From Anaerolineae bacterium (lineage in GTDB: Bacteria; Chloroflexota; Anaerolineae; Aggregatilineales; UBA3940): a stretch of 25,234 bases of DNA. The stretch's first letter is position 1; each line of letters opens with the position of its first letter. The position numbers and the translations under genes are program-made. The notes under the pieces were generated by a model. That model did not search any database and was not told the origin of the DNA. It saw only the letters and a program-made list of their open reading frames with translations. The stretch lies in contig JAFGNO010000169.1 in assembly GCA_016926985.1 (NCBI GenBank), positions 1 through 25,234 on the forward strand. The letters run 5' to 3'. Below, one piece after another: positions 15,875-22,500 of this stretch.

Positions 15875-16306
15875 ATGATGAGGAACAATCACACAATAAC
15901 CCGGATCGCATTGCTGATTGCACTTGTGATCACCTTTGCGACTGCATGCGGCTCGGCGGCGTCAGGGCCGGCAGTCCTGCGATGGGTGACGCCCCAGGAT
16001 ATCTACAGCCAGTTACCTGGCGCTCTTGATGAGGGGATGATCCTGCTGGATGTGCGAACCCGGCAGGAGTGGGAGCAGGAAGGCCATATTGAAGGCGCTA
16101 CCCTTATCCCGCTGGAAGAACTGTCAGCGCGTGCTGCCACCGAACTGCCTGATAAAGAGGCTGAGATTATTGTTTACTGCAACACCGGCAATCGCAGCAC
16201 CCAGGCTGCTTACCTGCTGCTGAATGCCGGTTATACCGATGTATCGGATATGGGCGGCATTCAGGGCTGGATCAACGCGGGGCTGCCGGTTGAGTATGGG
16301 CCGTAA
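15875..16306 (+). CDS. Rhodanese-like lipoprotein
   Basis: 143 residues. A hydrophobic segment (10-22) ends at Cys25 in Ala-Thr-Ala-Cys, so it is probably a lipoprotein outside the membrane. The rhodanese domain (36-140) has 'LLDVRTRQEWEQEGHIEGA' in pieces at 57-75 and the active-site loop Cys102-Asn-Thr-Gly-Asn-Arg-Ser. The CxxGxR(S) form is typical of single-domain sulfurtransferases that carry sulfur as a Cys persulfide. The ATG at 15875 is immediately followed by a second ATG (15878); AGGA lies upstream of both. It has its own promoter and is not in an operon with the following gene, which has a perfect -10. Confidence 0.9.
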   Translation: MMRNNHTITRIALLIALVITFATACGSAASGPAVLRWVTPQDIYSQLPGALDEGMILLDVRTRQEWEQEGHIEGATLIPLEELSARAATELPDKEAEIIVYCNTGNRSTQAAYLLLNAGYTDVSDMGGIQGWINAGLPVEYGP

Positions 16307-16310
16307 GCCC

Positions 16311-16339
16311 GTGGCTTGTGGCTTGAATTGGCCTATAAT
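16311..16339 (+). promoter_or_regulatory. Candidate promoter for the LiaF-like gene
   Basis: A perfect TATAAT (16334-16339) with a weak -35, GTGGCT (16311-16316), at 17 bases. Transcription would begin near 16346, just at the foot of a hairpin. Confidence 0.5.
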
Positions 16340-16347
16340 GGAACCGG

Positions 16348-16377
16348 TAATCGCCGGGACAACCTGTCTGGCGGTTA
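16348..16377 (+). other. 5'-terminal leader hairpin of the LiaF-like gene
   Basis: TAATCGCC pairs with GGCGGTTA (one T-G wobble) and encloses GACA/TGTC, for 12 base pairs in all. It begins at the predicted transcript 5' end and may stabilise the RNA. The ATG is 51 bases later, with GAGGAAGG as ribosome site. Confidence 0.4.
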
Positions 16378-16428
16378 GCTTCTCTACTCACCTGTATGAG
16401 TACTCTCTGTCTTGAGGAAGGTTTCTGA

Positions 16429-17601
16429 ATGGACACGCAAACCCCGCAGCAAACCGCATTGATGAAAATCCAGGACTCCCAGGTCATCAAACTGGTGCGC
16501 CGGACCCGTTCCTGGTTCTGGCCGGTGATGGTTCTTGGTGTGGGGCTGTTCTGGCTGCTCCATGCAGTCGGGATTATCAAGGAGATGAATATCTCACTGC
16601 TTTTCCAGACCTGGCAGATTCCGGTTGGTGCAGTCGTCCTCAACCTGCTGCTTACCCAGCACTGGCCCAAACTGGGAACCTATATTGCTGTTGTGGCTGT
16701 CGTGGCTGGCGTCGTGGTGCTGACCTTTGGCCCGCGCCGCGGATGGGTTGATCCTGACCGTCCTTTGCCATTCGCTGTCACCTTCGATGACCCGGTGGCC
16801 TCCAGTGCGGGTGTTCGGGTGGGATACTACACAGAAACGCTTGTCGGGGTTGAGACCGCCCAAATGCAGATTGACCTGAGCCGCTGGGATGCGCAGATAA
16901 CTCCGCTGCTTGATGATGTTTTCCTGTTTAATTCAGAGATCTATTACATTGGGGAAATTGAGTTTGTGCTGGATAAGGGGGCAGATACGGGTATTCTGCT
17001 GCGAGAGCGCAGCCCGCTTCAGGCCTCCTTTGCAGTCACCACAGGCGGTGACGCCTACGATTATGAGTGGCAGATTGGGATTAGCCCGCTTGTTCCGGTA
17101 GACCTGAATGTGAGTGTGGCGTCAGGAGACGCAGTCCTCGATCTGGAAGGTCTCCAGATCACTGCCCTGTCCGTGGAAAGCCGGGCCGGGCAGGTTCTGC
17201 TGGTTGTGCCGGCAATGGAAGACCGATACACGGCGCAAATTGAAACCGGGGCGGACTATGTCGAGGTCATTATTCCTGAAGGCGCCAAGATCGATGCCGA
17301 CCTTGAAGGGGGTTCGGCGCCGATGGTGGTCAAGATCGGGCCAGGGAGCGAGATTGATATCACGCTGGTTGCCCGGCTTGGCGATGTGTTTATCGATGTG
17401 CCGGATGATGCAGGCGTGCGTGTTGAAATTGTTGGAAGGGGCAGGGGGCACATTGGGCTCACCCCCGGATATGAGGCCCAGGAGGTGGGCCGGGATGATC
17501 CCTGCCGCATGGTGTGGATCAGGGACGCGCAGTCACCGGGCGCGGGGCAGGTTACCATACGCATTGAGGATTTCAGCACCGGGGATATCAACATCTACTG
17601 A
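16429..17601 (+). CDS. Membrane protein with LiaI/LiaF-like N-terminus and beta-rich C-terminal domain
   Basis: 390 residues. A cytosolic lead (1-28), then three hydrophobic segments (about 29-50, 58-75, 83-101), the first with the 'FWPVMVLGVGLFWLL' pattern of the DUF5668/LiaF TM module. After residue 105 the protein is an outward beta-rich domain with repeating 'DLEG', 'VEIIPEGAKI' and 'VSVASGDAVLDLEGLQI' segments, as in the toast-rack/DUF2154 C-terminal region of LiaF and related cell-envelope stress proteins. LiaF controls the LiaS sensor kinase in Firmicutes; a similar role is only a guess because no LiaRS pair is present. It is a single-gene unit with promoter, 5' hairpin and terminator. 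Confidence 0.78.
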   Translation: MDTQTPQQTALMKIQDSQVIKLVRRTRSWFWPVMVLGVGLFWLLHAVGIIKEMNISLLFQTWQIPVGAVVLNLLLTQHWPKLGTYIAVVAVVAGVVVLTFGPRRGWVDPDRPLPFAVTFDDPVASSAGVRVGYYTETLVGVETAQMQIDLSRWDAQITPLLDDVFLFNSEIYYIGEIEFVLDKGADTGILLRERSPLQASFAVTTGGDAYDYEWQIGISPLVPVDLNVSVASGDAVLDLEGLQITALSVESRAGQVLLVVPAMEDRYTAQIETGADYVEVIIPEGAKIDADLEGGSAPMVVKIGPGSEIDITLVARLGDVFIDVPDDAGVRVEIVGRGRGHIGLTPGYEAQEVGRDDPCRMVWIRDAQSPGAGQVTIRIEDFSTGDINIY

Positions 17602-17620
17602 TTCGGGCAGCAACTAAGGG

Positions 17621-17655
17621 AAAAGGGGGCGATGCGCAGCGCAGCGCCCCCTTTT
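17621..17655. terminator. Bidirectional intrinsic terminator
   Basis: AAAAGGGGGCG (17621-17631) pairs with CGCCCCCTTTT (17645-17655), 11 base pairs around a 13-base loop. T-runs occur on both strands, so it serves the LiaF-like gene (+) and the DUF4870 gene (-). Confidence 0.85.
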
Positions 17656-17684
17656 GGTCATCATCACAGCCAGCATGGGAGGGG

Positions 17685-18137
17685 TTAATCTTCGGAAGGT
17701 TGTTCGAACAGCCCGCTGCGCTCCAGCCAGCGCCCGATGAACAGGTAGCGGAAATCCTTGCCCCGCCAGACCTGAACTGCGCCGATCAACCCATACAGGC
17801 CAATCACGATCATGACGATGAAGGGAATCACCATACTGATGATCCCGATCCAGAAGATAGGAGGCGGTGCAGCGTCATCGGCGATGTTCATTAAGGGTAT
17901 CCAGGTGATCGCATAAAAAACGCCCCATACCAGCCACGATCCGATGACCAGGATCAGGGCGATAACCTGGAACACCGCCGCCTGAAGGGCCTGCAGCGCG
18001 ACAAAGCGCGATTTCTCACGCTGGGTGAGATAGATGACAATGCCGGCGACAACCCCCAGTCCCTGCGCCATGATCGACCCATGCGCCAGCGCCGCCAGCA
18101 GGCGATTTTCAGTATCCATGCGTGCTTCTTCAGCCAT
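17685..18137 (-). CDS. DUF4870 family membrane protein
   Basis: 150 residues from ATG 18137, which has GGAGGGG three bases upstream. The frame is open back to 18185, but that start lacks a ribosome site. It has three to four hydrophobic segments (about 22-38, 53-76, 93-122). The motif 'NRLLAALAHGS' followed by 'VIYLTQREKSRFVALQALQA' is typical of DUF4870/Tic20-like small membrane proteins. The function is unknown. It is divergent from the KimA-like gene. Confidence 0.85.
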   Translation of the reverse strand: MAEEARMDTENRLLAALAHGSIMAQGLGVVAGIVIYLTQREKSRFVALQALQAAVFQVIALILVIGSWLVWGVFYAITWIPLMNIADDAAPPPIFWIGIISMVIPFIVMIVIGLYGLIGAVQVWRGKDFRYLFIGRWLERSGLFEQPSED

Positions 18138-18140
18138 TTT

Positions 18141-18147
18141 CCCCTCC
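18141..18147 (-). promoter_or_regulatory. Ribosome site GGAGGGG fixing the DUF4870 start
   Basis: On the minus strand it lies just before ATG 18137 and decides that start over the open frame back to 18185. Confidence 0.75.
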
Positions 18148-18188
18148 GGTTCATTAGATGCTGGGTGAGCAAGGTGTATATACAATCA

Positions 18189-18218
18189 ATTATACTTCAG
18201 AGCCTGCTGCCCTGTAAC
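18189..18218 (-). promoter_or_regulatory. Candidate promoter for the DUF4870 gene
   Basis: On the minus strand: GTTACA (18218-18213), an 18-base spacer, then a perfect TATAAT (18194-18189). It overlaps the candidate plus-strand -10 at 18191, so the two directions may interfere. Confidence 0.5.
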
Positions 18219-18283
18219 CCCCAGAAAATCGGGGTCTGCCAGAAAACGGATTGCCACTGCAACCAATCTGTAACAGTCTTCAC

Positions 18284-18312
18284 TTGCGGATCCGTGCGTG
18301 ATGAGACATAAT
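18284..18312 (+). promoter_or_regulatory. Alternative promoter inside the leader
   Basis: TTGCGG (18284-18289), an exact 17-base spacer, then CATAAT (18307-18312). If this is the true promoter, most of the structured leader would not be transcribed. Confidence 0.4.
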
Positions 18313-18348
18313 CAGCAGGCATGATGGGCCCTGTTGGGTCAAAAGATG

Positions 18349-18376
18349 CCCGGACACACAATCCGTTCGGGTTTTT
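18349..18376 (+). terminator. Intrinsic terminator in the KimA-like leader
   Basis: CCCGGAC (18349-18355) pairs with GTTCGGG (18365-18371, one G-T wobble) around a nine-base loop, followed by TTTTTG. It lies 85 bases before the start codon, with no gene ending just upstream on this strand, which suggests attenuation rather than gene end. Confidence 0.6.
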
Positions 18377-18461
18377 GTTTGCACAGCGCCGGGAATCAGG
18401 TCTGAGGTCGGCCTGAACGGCGGTTTGTAGTTGTCGGAAGTTAATTGGCGGACGGTATGTG

Positions 18462-20369
18462 ATGAATCTATCGGATATCAAGCGGGTCATTATCGGGGAG
18501 CCTTTCCCCAATTCGGCGGAAATCCATGAGCGGCTGGACAAGGTCCGGGCGCTGGCGGTGTTTGCCTCCGACCCGATCAGCAGCAATGCCTACGCCACCG
18601 AGGCGATCATGGGCATCCTGGTGCTGCTGGGCAGCGGTGCGCTGCAGATGACAATGACCCTGGCCATTGGAGTGGCCCTGCTGGTTGTGATGGTCATTTT
18701 CAGCTACATCCAGACCATCCTGCACTACCCGGATGGCGGCGGTGCCTACACGGTTGCCAAAGATAACCTGGGCACGCTGCCCTCTCTGATCGCGGCAGGT
18801 GCGCTGCTCACCGACTATGTCCTGACCGTCTCGGTCTCGGTTTCCGCGGGGGTGCGCGCTGTGACCTCCGCTTTTCCGGAAACCAATGACTACCGGGTGA
18901 TGATGGCGCTTGGCGCCATTGCCATCATCACCTGGCTGAACCTGCGGGGAGTGCGCGAAAGCGGCACTATTTTTGCCTTTCCTACCTATGCTTTTGTTGC
19001 CGGCGTGCTGGTGGTGGTCGTCATTGGCCTGGTACGGCACTTCGGGTTGCTGGGCGTGGCGCCCCTGCCGGAACACGGCTTTGAAGTTGAGGCGGCGCTG
19101 ACACCGGTCTCCCAGGTCATGTATATCTGGCTGCTGCTGCGCGCCTTTTCGGCGGGCTGCACTGCCCTGACCGGCATTGAAGCTATCAGCAACGGCATCC
19201 AGGCCTTTAAGCCCCCGGAATCGAAGAATGCTGCCAAGACAATGGTCGCTATGGGCTTCATGGCCATGTCACTGTTCCTGGGGATATCTTTCCTATCCAC
19301 CCACCTCGGTCTGATCCCGAACGAGGAAAACAGCGTGCTTTCCCAGATGGCCGGGGCGATTGTCGGGCGCGGCCATTTTCTCTATTACTGGGTGCAGTTC
19401 TCCACCATGCTGATCCTGTTCCTGGCCGCCAATACCGGCTTCCAGGATTTTCCCCGCTTGAGCTCGTTTCTGGCTAAAGACGATTTCCTGCCCCGCTGGC
19501 TGCAAAATCGCGGCGACCGGCTCGTTTACAGCTGGGGTATCGTCCTGCTGGCTTCAATTGCCTCTCTCATTGTCATTGTCTTCCGCGCCGATGAAATCGC
19601 CATGTTACCACTGTATGCGCTGGGTGTGATGCTGAGCTTTACGTTGTCGCAGGCCGGTATGGTCAGGCTCTGGGGCAAGGTTGGCAGGCTGGCAAAGGGC
19701 GAATCGGCTTTTACCGGGGTGACCACCATTCACCACGAAAATGGCTGGTGGTGGAAACGTGCGGTCAACTTCACCGGCAGCCTTGTCACCGGCGTCGTGT
19801 TTGTGATCCTGGTCGCCACCAAATTCATTGAGGGGGCCTGGATCATTGTCCTTGCGATCCCGGCGCTGGTGCTGTTGTTTCACACCATCAACAGGCACTA
19901 CAACCATGTTGCCGAAGGGCTGCGAACCCATAACCTCAAGGTCACCGACTTGCAGAGTGCGGCAGACGTGGTGCTGGTCCCGATTGCCGATATCCACCGG
20001 GGCTCGCTGCGTGCCATCAAGTTTGCCCGTCGTCTTTCCAGCAATATCCGGGTCATCACAGTTGTCACCGGTGAAAAGCAGAGGGAACATATTCTGTCCC
20101 GGTGGGAGCGGTTCCCGGAGGTAACAGCGGGGGCCGACCTGGTGTTTATCGAGTATGTCTACCGGGATATTCTCGACCCGCTGATCAGCTATATTGAGCA
20201 AGTCAACAATGAAGAATATCCGGACGATATGGTGATGGTTGTGGTGCCGGAGTTCATCCCTGAATCGCCCGTCGCCGGGATATTGCACAACCAGACCGCC
20301 AGGCTCCTGCACCTGCGGCTGCGGCAGTATGAGGACATCATCATTATCCAGGTGCCGCACCATCTGTAG
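18462..20369 (+). CDS. kimA: KimA-family (APC superfamily) potassium importer
   Basis: 635 residues, about the length of Bacillus KimA (YdaO). Roughly twelve membrane segments occupy residues 25-470. A soluble C-terminal domain follows, as in KimA, where it binds c-di-AMP. Recalled family motifs match well: 'ASDPISSNAYATE' with Asp37 and Tyr44 at the positions of the K+-site Asp36/Tyr43, 'YPDGGGAYTVAKDNLG', 'SVSVSAGVRAVTSAFP', 'CTALTGIEAISNGI', 'AANTGFQDFPRLSSFLAKDDFLPR' in part, and the C-terminal 'LHNQTARLLHLRLR'. It should couple K+ uptake to the proton gradient. An in-frame GTG (18459) precedes ATG 18462; the ribosome site is weak. The leader has terminator and structure; a strong terminator follows. 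Confidence 0.88.
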   Translation: MNLSDIKRVIIGEPFPNSAEIHERLDKVRALAVFASDPISSNAYATEAIMGILVLLGSGALQMTMTLAIGVALLVVMVIFSYIQTILHYPDGGGAYTVAKDNLGTLPSLIAAGALLTDYVLTVSVSVSAGVRAVTSAFPETNDYRVMMALGAIAIITWLNLRGVRESGTIFAFPTYAFVAGVLVVVVIGLVRHFGLLGVAPLPEHGFEVEAALTPVSQVMYIWLLLRAFSAGCTALTGIEAISNGIQAFKPPESKNAAKTMVAMGFMAMSLFLGISFLSTHLGLIPNEENSVLSQMAGAIVGRGHFLYYWVQFSTMLILFLAANTGFQDFPRLSSFLAKDDFLPRWLQNRGDRLVYSWGIVLLASIASLIVIVFRADEIAMLPLYALGVMLSFTLSQAGMVRLWGKVGRLAKGESAFTGVTTIHHENGWWWKRAVNFTGSLVTGVVFVILVATKFIEGAWIIVLAIPALVLLFHTINRHYNHVAEGLRTHNLKVTDLQSAADVVLVPIADIHRGSLRAIKFARRLSSNIRVITVVTGEKQREHILSRWERFPEVTAGADLVFIEYVYRDILDPLISYIEQVNNEEYPDDMVMVVVPEFIPESPVAGILHNQTARLLHLRLRQYEDIIIIQVPHHL

Positions 20370-20397
20370 GTGCTGTGGCAGTATCTATGCTGAGCGC

Positions 20398-20424
20398 AAG
20401 GGAACCGCAGCCGGTTCCCTTTTT
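20398..20424 (+). terminator. Intrinsic terminator after the KimA-like gene
   Basis: GGGAACCG (20400-20407) pairs with CGGTTCCC (20412-20419) around a four-base loop, followed by TTTTT. Confidence 0.88.
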
Positions 20425-20491
20425 CATTCCGGGCACATTACAGCCCTGTTACACTACCGTTTTTGCCGGGGCTTTTTCACACGGCTGTGTA

Positions 20492-20497
20492 TATAAT
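20492..20497 (+). promoter_or_regulatory. Consensus -10 (TATAAT) upstream of the small FHA gene
   Basis: A perfect -10 with no clear -35. RNA would start near 20504, almost on an in-frame ATG at 20506, which would make that ATG leaderless. Confidence 0.4.
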
Positions 20498-20580
20498 GCG
20501 TTTGGATGCTGATGCATCTGGGTTTGGTACGGCATCGTTGGAATTCCGAAAAGCAAAGGCGCGGTATAAACAGAACTGTG

Positions 20581-21027
20581 ATGGTAATGACTGATCTCTC
20601 GTCAAATAACGGTCGATCTGCGGAGCACCGGGTGTATCTGCCTGTTCCCAGCAAGGGGGGGCAATATGGCTCTGACAGGGAAACACAAACACCCTGGCGA
20701 GTCATTATCGCGCCGGTCAGGCAGTCGCATCAGCCGCTGGCCCTGGAAATTCTGGGCGACACGACAATCGGTTCCAGCATGGATGGCCAGCCTTCCCCGG
20801 ACGTAAATCTGGCCGATTGGCATGGCTATGACCAGGGGGTCAGCCGGCTTCACCTCATGCTGCGTCCCAGCCCGTCCAAGCTGTTCCTGCTCGACCTCCG
20901 CTCCACCAATGGGACAACGGTCAATGGGCTTCCGCTGGGCGTGGGCTGGGCTTACGCCCTTCAGGATGGCGATGTTGTGACGCTGGGCAGCCTGCAAATC
21001 CGGCTGGGGGTTGTCCAGAGGCCATAG
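20581..21027 (+). CDS. Small FHA-domain protein
   Basis: 148 residues from ATG 20581; ATG 20587 or 20506 are alternatives. None has a ribosome site. The residues before 20581 do not look like the coding style of the neighbours (A/T at third positions). The FHA domain fills residues 40-145: 'DTTIGSS' near 60-66, Ser88-Arg89-x-His91, and 'RSTNGTTVNG' (107-116). The conserved Gly-Arg at the start of the domain is Gly-Ser here, so phosphothreonine binding may be weakened. The first 35 residues are probably disordered. It is a single-gene unit, ending at a strong terminator. No kinase is adjacent. Confidence 0.8.
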   Translation: MVMTDLSSNNGRSAEHRVYLPVPSKGGQYGSDRETQTPWRVIIAPVRQSHQPLALEILGDTTIGSSMDGQPSPDVNLADWHGYDQGVSRLHLMLRPSPSKLFLLDLRSTNGTTVNGLPLGVGWAYALQDGDVVTLGSLQIRLGVVQRP

Positions 21028-21053
21028 AAACCACCGACTACTCGAAATCGCGC

Positions 21054-21088
21054 AAAGAGCCACCATAAACCGGTGGCTCTTTTGTTTT
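21054..21088 (+). terminator. Intrinsic terminator after the small FHA gene
   Basis: AAAGAGCCACC (21054-21064) pairs with GGTGGCTCTTT (21072-21082), 11 base pairs around a seven-base loop, then TGTTTT. It lies between convergent genes and may partly stop minus-strand transcription too. Confidence 0.87.
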
Positions 21089-21101
21089 CAACGGCCCGGG
21101 G

Positions 21102-22418
21102 TTATTCGTTGAGCAGGTCAACCAGTTGAGCCGCGAGGTCGCGCATTACCTGGTCGGCGGCATCGTCGTTGAGGTGGCTGTCGGTGGCGCTGATGAACGG
21201 ATCATCGGCGACGACCGGGATCGCATAATACGTGAATCCCTCGACGATATCGCTGAGATTTGCTTCGTACTGGGTGCGCGTGGCGTGGTAATACAGCCCG
21301 TTTAACTCGTAATATCCCGGTTCAGGAACCAGCCGGTGCGGGGCCGCGCTGGTGAAGATGACAAACCTGCCACCATGGTCAGCCACCAGCACATCGATTT
21401 CGCGCAGCAGCGCGCGGGTCAGGTCAATCCCATACTGCATCCGCGGGCTGCGTGGCGTGAAGTAGATCGCGGTATGCGTTTTTTCAGTCTCAAAGCGTTC
21501 TTCCCGGATGTGGATCGCGTCAGCGTCCCACCAGTCCTGCCAGAGGGTGAACACCTCCCCATCGGCGGCGGAAAAGGGCTGGTAAGCCGGGGGCAGGCGC
21601 TCCTCCCATACCCGGTCAGTGGGGATGCGCGTGCCGGAGGTCACCATGCGGATGAGTGTTGCCAGCTTGTTGGGCGCGTCCCCGTAGGCCTGTTCGCCAA
21701 GCTGGAATGTTGGCCCGTAAAGCTCCCCATCTTCCAGCCAGAAGGTCGGCTTGGGATAGCCGCTTTCCGGCAGGTGGGTGGGAAAGAGGTTGTTCCAGAC
21801 ATCGTTGTAGGGCGTGAGCCAGTTGATCACCAGGTCGGCGCGATAAAGCGTGTAGTACTCCTCCAGCGCCAGCAGCAGTTGATCCTGCCCGTAGCCCTCT
21901 GCGCCCATGGTGAAGACTTTCACGGGGCGGTCGAGCAGGCCTGCCAGATGGCGCTCAAGCTGGCGCTCCGGCATCTGCTCAAAAGACCGGCCCAGCGCAG
22001 CGGCCTGCGAGTCGCCGAGCAATACGATCACCAGATCGTCCTCGCTGCAGGCAATCGTCTGCCCGCGAAAGCCAAGCTGGTTTAACTCCTCTTCCGGTTC
22101 CCAGCTTCGCCACCCGATGATGAACAGGTCGGGACGGACAAAAATCTCGATGAGCACCGCGCCCAGCGCCAGGAACACGAGCGTTAAGACCGTCATCACT
22201 CCTGCCCGAAAGAGAATGGTCTGACGGGCGGCCTTATCAGCAGACAGGCTCATCCCGGCGAGAACGACCAGCAAGCCTACCGCCGTCCCGGACATCTTGC
22301 CCAGGCCATAGCGCCCGGTCAGCAGCCCGCTGACGACCACTACCAGGATAAAGGCTGCGCCAAACAGGCAGAGAAGTCTTGCCCCGGTCTCGCGTTTTAT
22401 GGTTTTCCTGATCTGCAT
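21102..22418 (-). CDS. Membrane-anchored SGNH/GDSL hydrolase-like protein
   Basis: 438 residues from ATG 22418. The frame is open back to an ATG at 22472, but that one lies inside a terminator hairpin, so I choose 22418, which has AGAGGG close upstream. Three hydrophobic segments (about 13-33, 44-60, 72-94) are followed by an external SGNH domain: Leu-Leu-Gly-Asp-Ser137 (block I nucleophile), Gly near 172-177 (block II), 'TPYND' (202-206, block III) and Asp413-Ser-His415 (block V, DxH as in AlgX/AlgJ-type acyl esterases). The probable role is O-acyl ester hydrolysis or transfer on cell-surface carbohydrate. The substrate is unknown. Confidence 0.83.
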   Translation of the reverse strand: MQIRKTIKRETGARLLCLFGAAFILVVVVSGLLTGRYGLGKMSGTAVGLLVVLAGMSLSADKAARQTILFRAGVMTVLTLVFLALGAVLIEIFVRPDLFIIGWRSWEPEEELNQLGFRGQTIACSEDDLVIVLLGDSQAAALGRSFEQMPERQLERHLAGLLDRPVKVFTMGAEGYGQDQLLLALEEYYTLYRADLVINWLTPYNDVWNNLFPTHLPESGYPKPTFWLEDGELYGPTFQLGEQAYGDAPNKLATLIRMVTSGTRIPTDRVWEERLPPAYQPFSAADGEVFTLWQDWWDADAIHIREERFETEKTHTAIYFTPRSPRMQYGIDLTRALLREIDVLVADHGGRFVIFTSAAPHRLVPEPGYYELNGLYYHATRTQYEANLSDIVEGFTYYAIPVVADDPFISATDSHLNDDAADQVMRDLAAQLVDLLNE

Positions 22419-22437
22419 CACCCTCTGTGTTCCCCGG

Positions 22438-22474
22438 AAAGAAAATGCGGCAACGGGGAGGCGCTGCCGCATTT
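22438..22474 (-). terminator. Intrinsic terminator after the aldolase gene
   Basis: On the minus strand AAATGCGGCA (22474-22465) pairs with TGCCGCATTT (22452-22443), ten base pairs around a 12-base loop, then TTCTTT. It lies 27 bases after the aldolase stop and just before the SGNH gene start. Confidence 0.75.
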
Positions 22475-22500
22475 CACTGCCCGTAAACGCTCACCGGTGC

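Larger units (their letters stand above)
18202..18376 (+). ncRNA. Candidate structured leader RNA of the KimA-like gene (possible riboswitch)
   Basis: Hand folding gives P1: GCCTGCTG (18202-18209) with CAGCAGGC (18313-18320), eight perfect pairs. It encloses hairpin A ACCCC/GGGGT (18217-18221 with 18231-18235), hairpin B ACGGATTG/CAATCTGT (18246-18253 with 18264-18271, one G-U) and hairpin C GTCTTCAC...GTGA..AGAC (18276-18283 with 18298-18307, two-base bulge), a four-way junction. An intrinsic terminator follows at 18349-18376. GGCAT (18318-18322) can pair with ATGCC (18346-18350), competing with both P1 and the terminator. A -10 (TATACT, 18191-18196) would start RNA near the 5' arm of P1. 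None of the conserved ydaO/c-di-AMP motifs is visible. Energies were not computed. Confidence 0.4.

Noticed and set aside
18202..18461. A standard c-di-AMP (ydaO/yuaA) riboswitch
   Set aside because: The conserved core segments of that class are not visible by eye, so I report only an unassigned structured leader.
21336..22085. Plus-strand open frame of 249 codons, and a similar one at 22792-23367
   Set aside because: Both are shadows of the SGNH hydrolase and aldolase genes.
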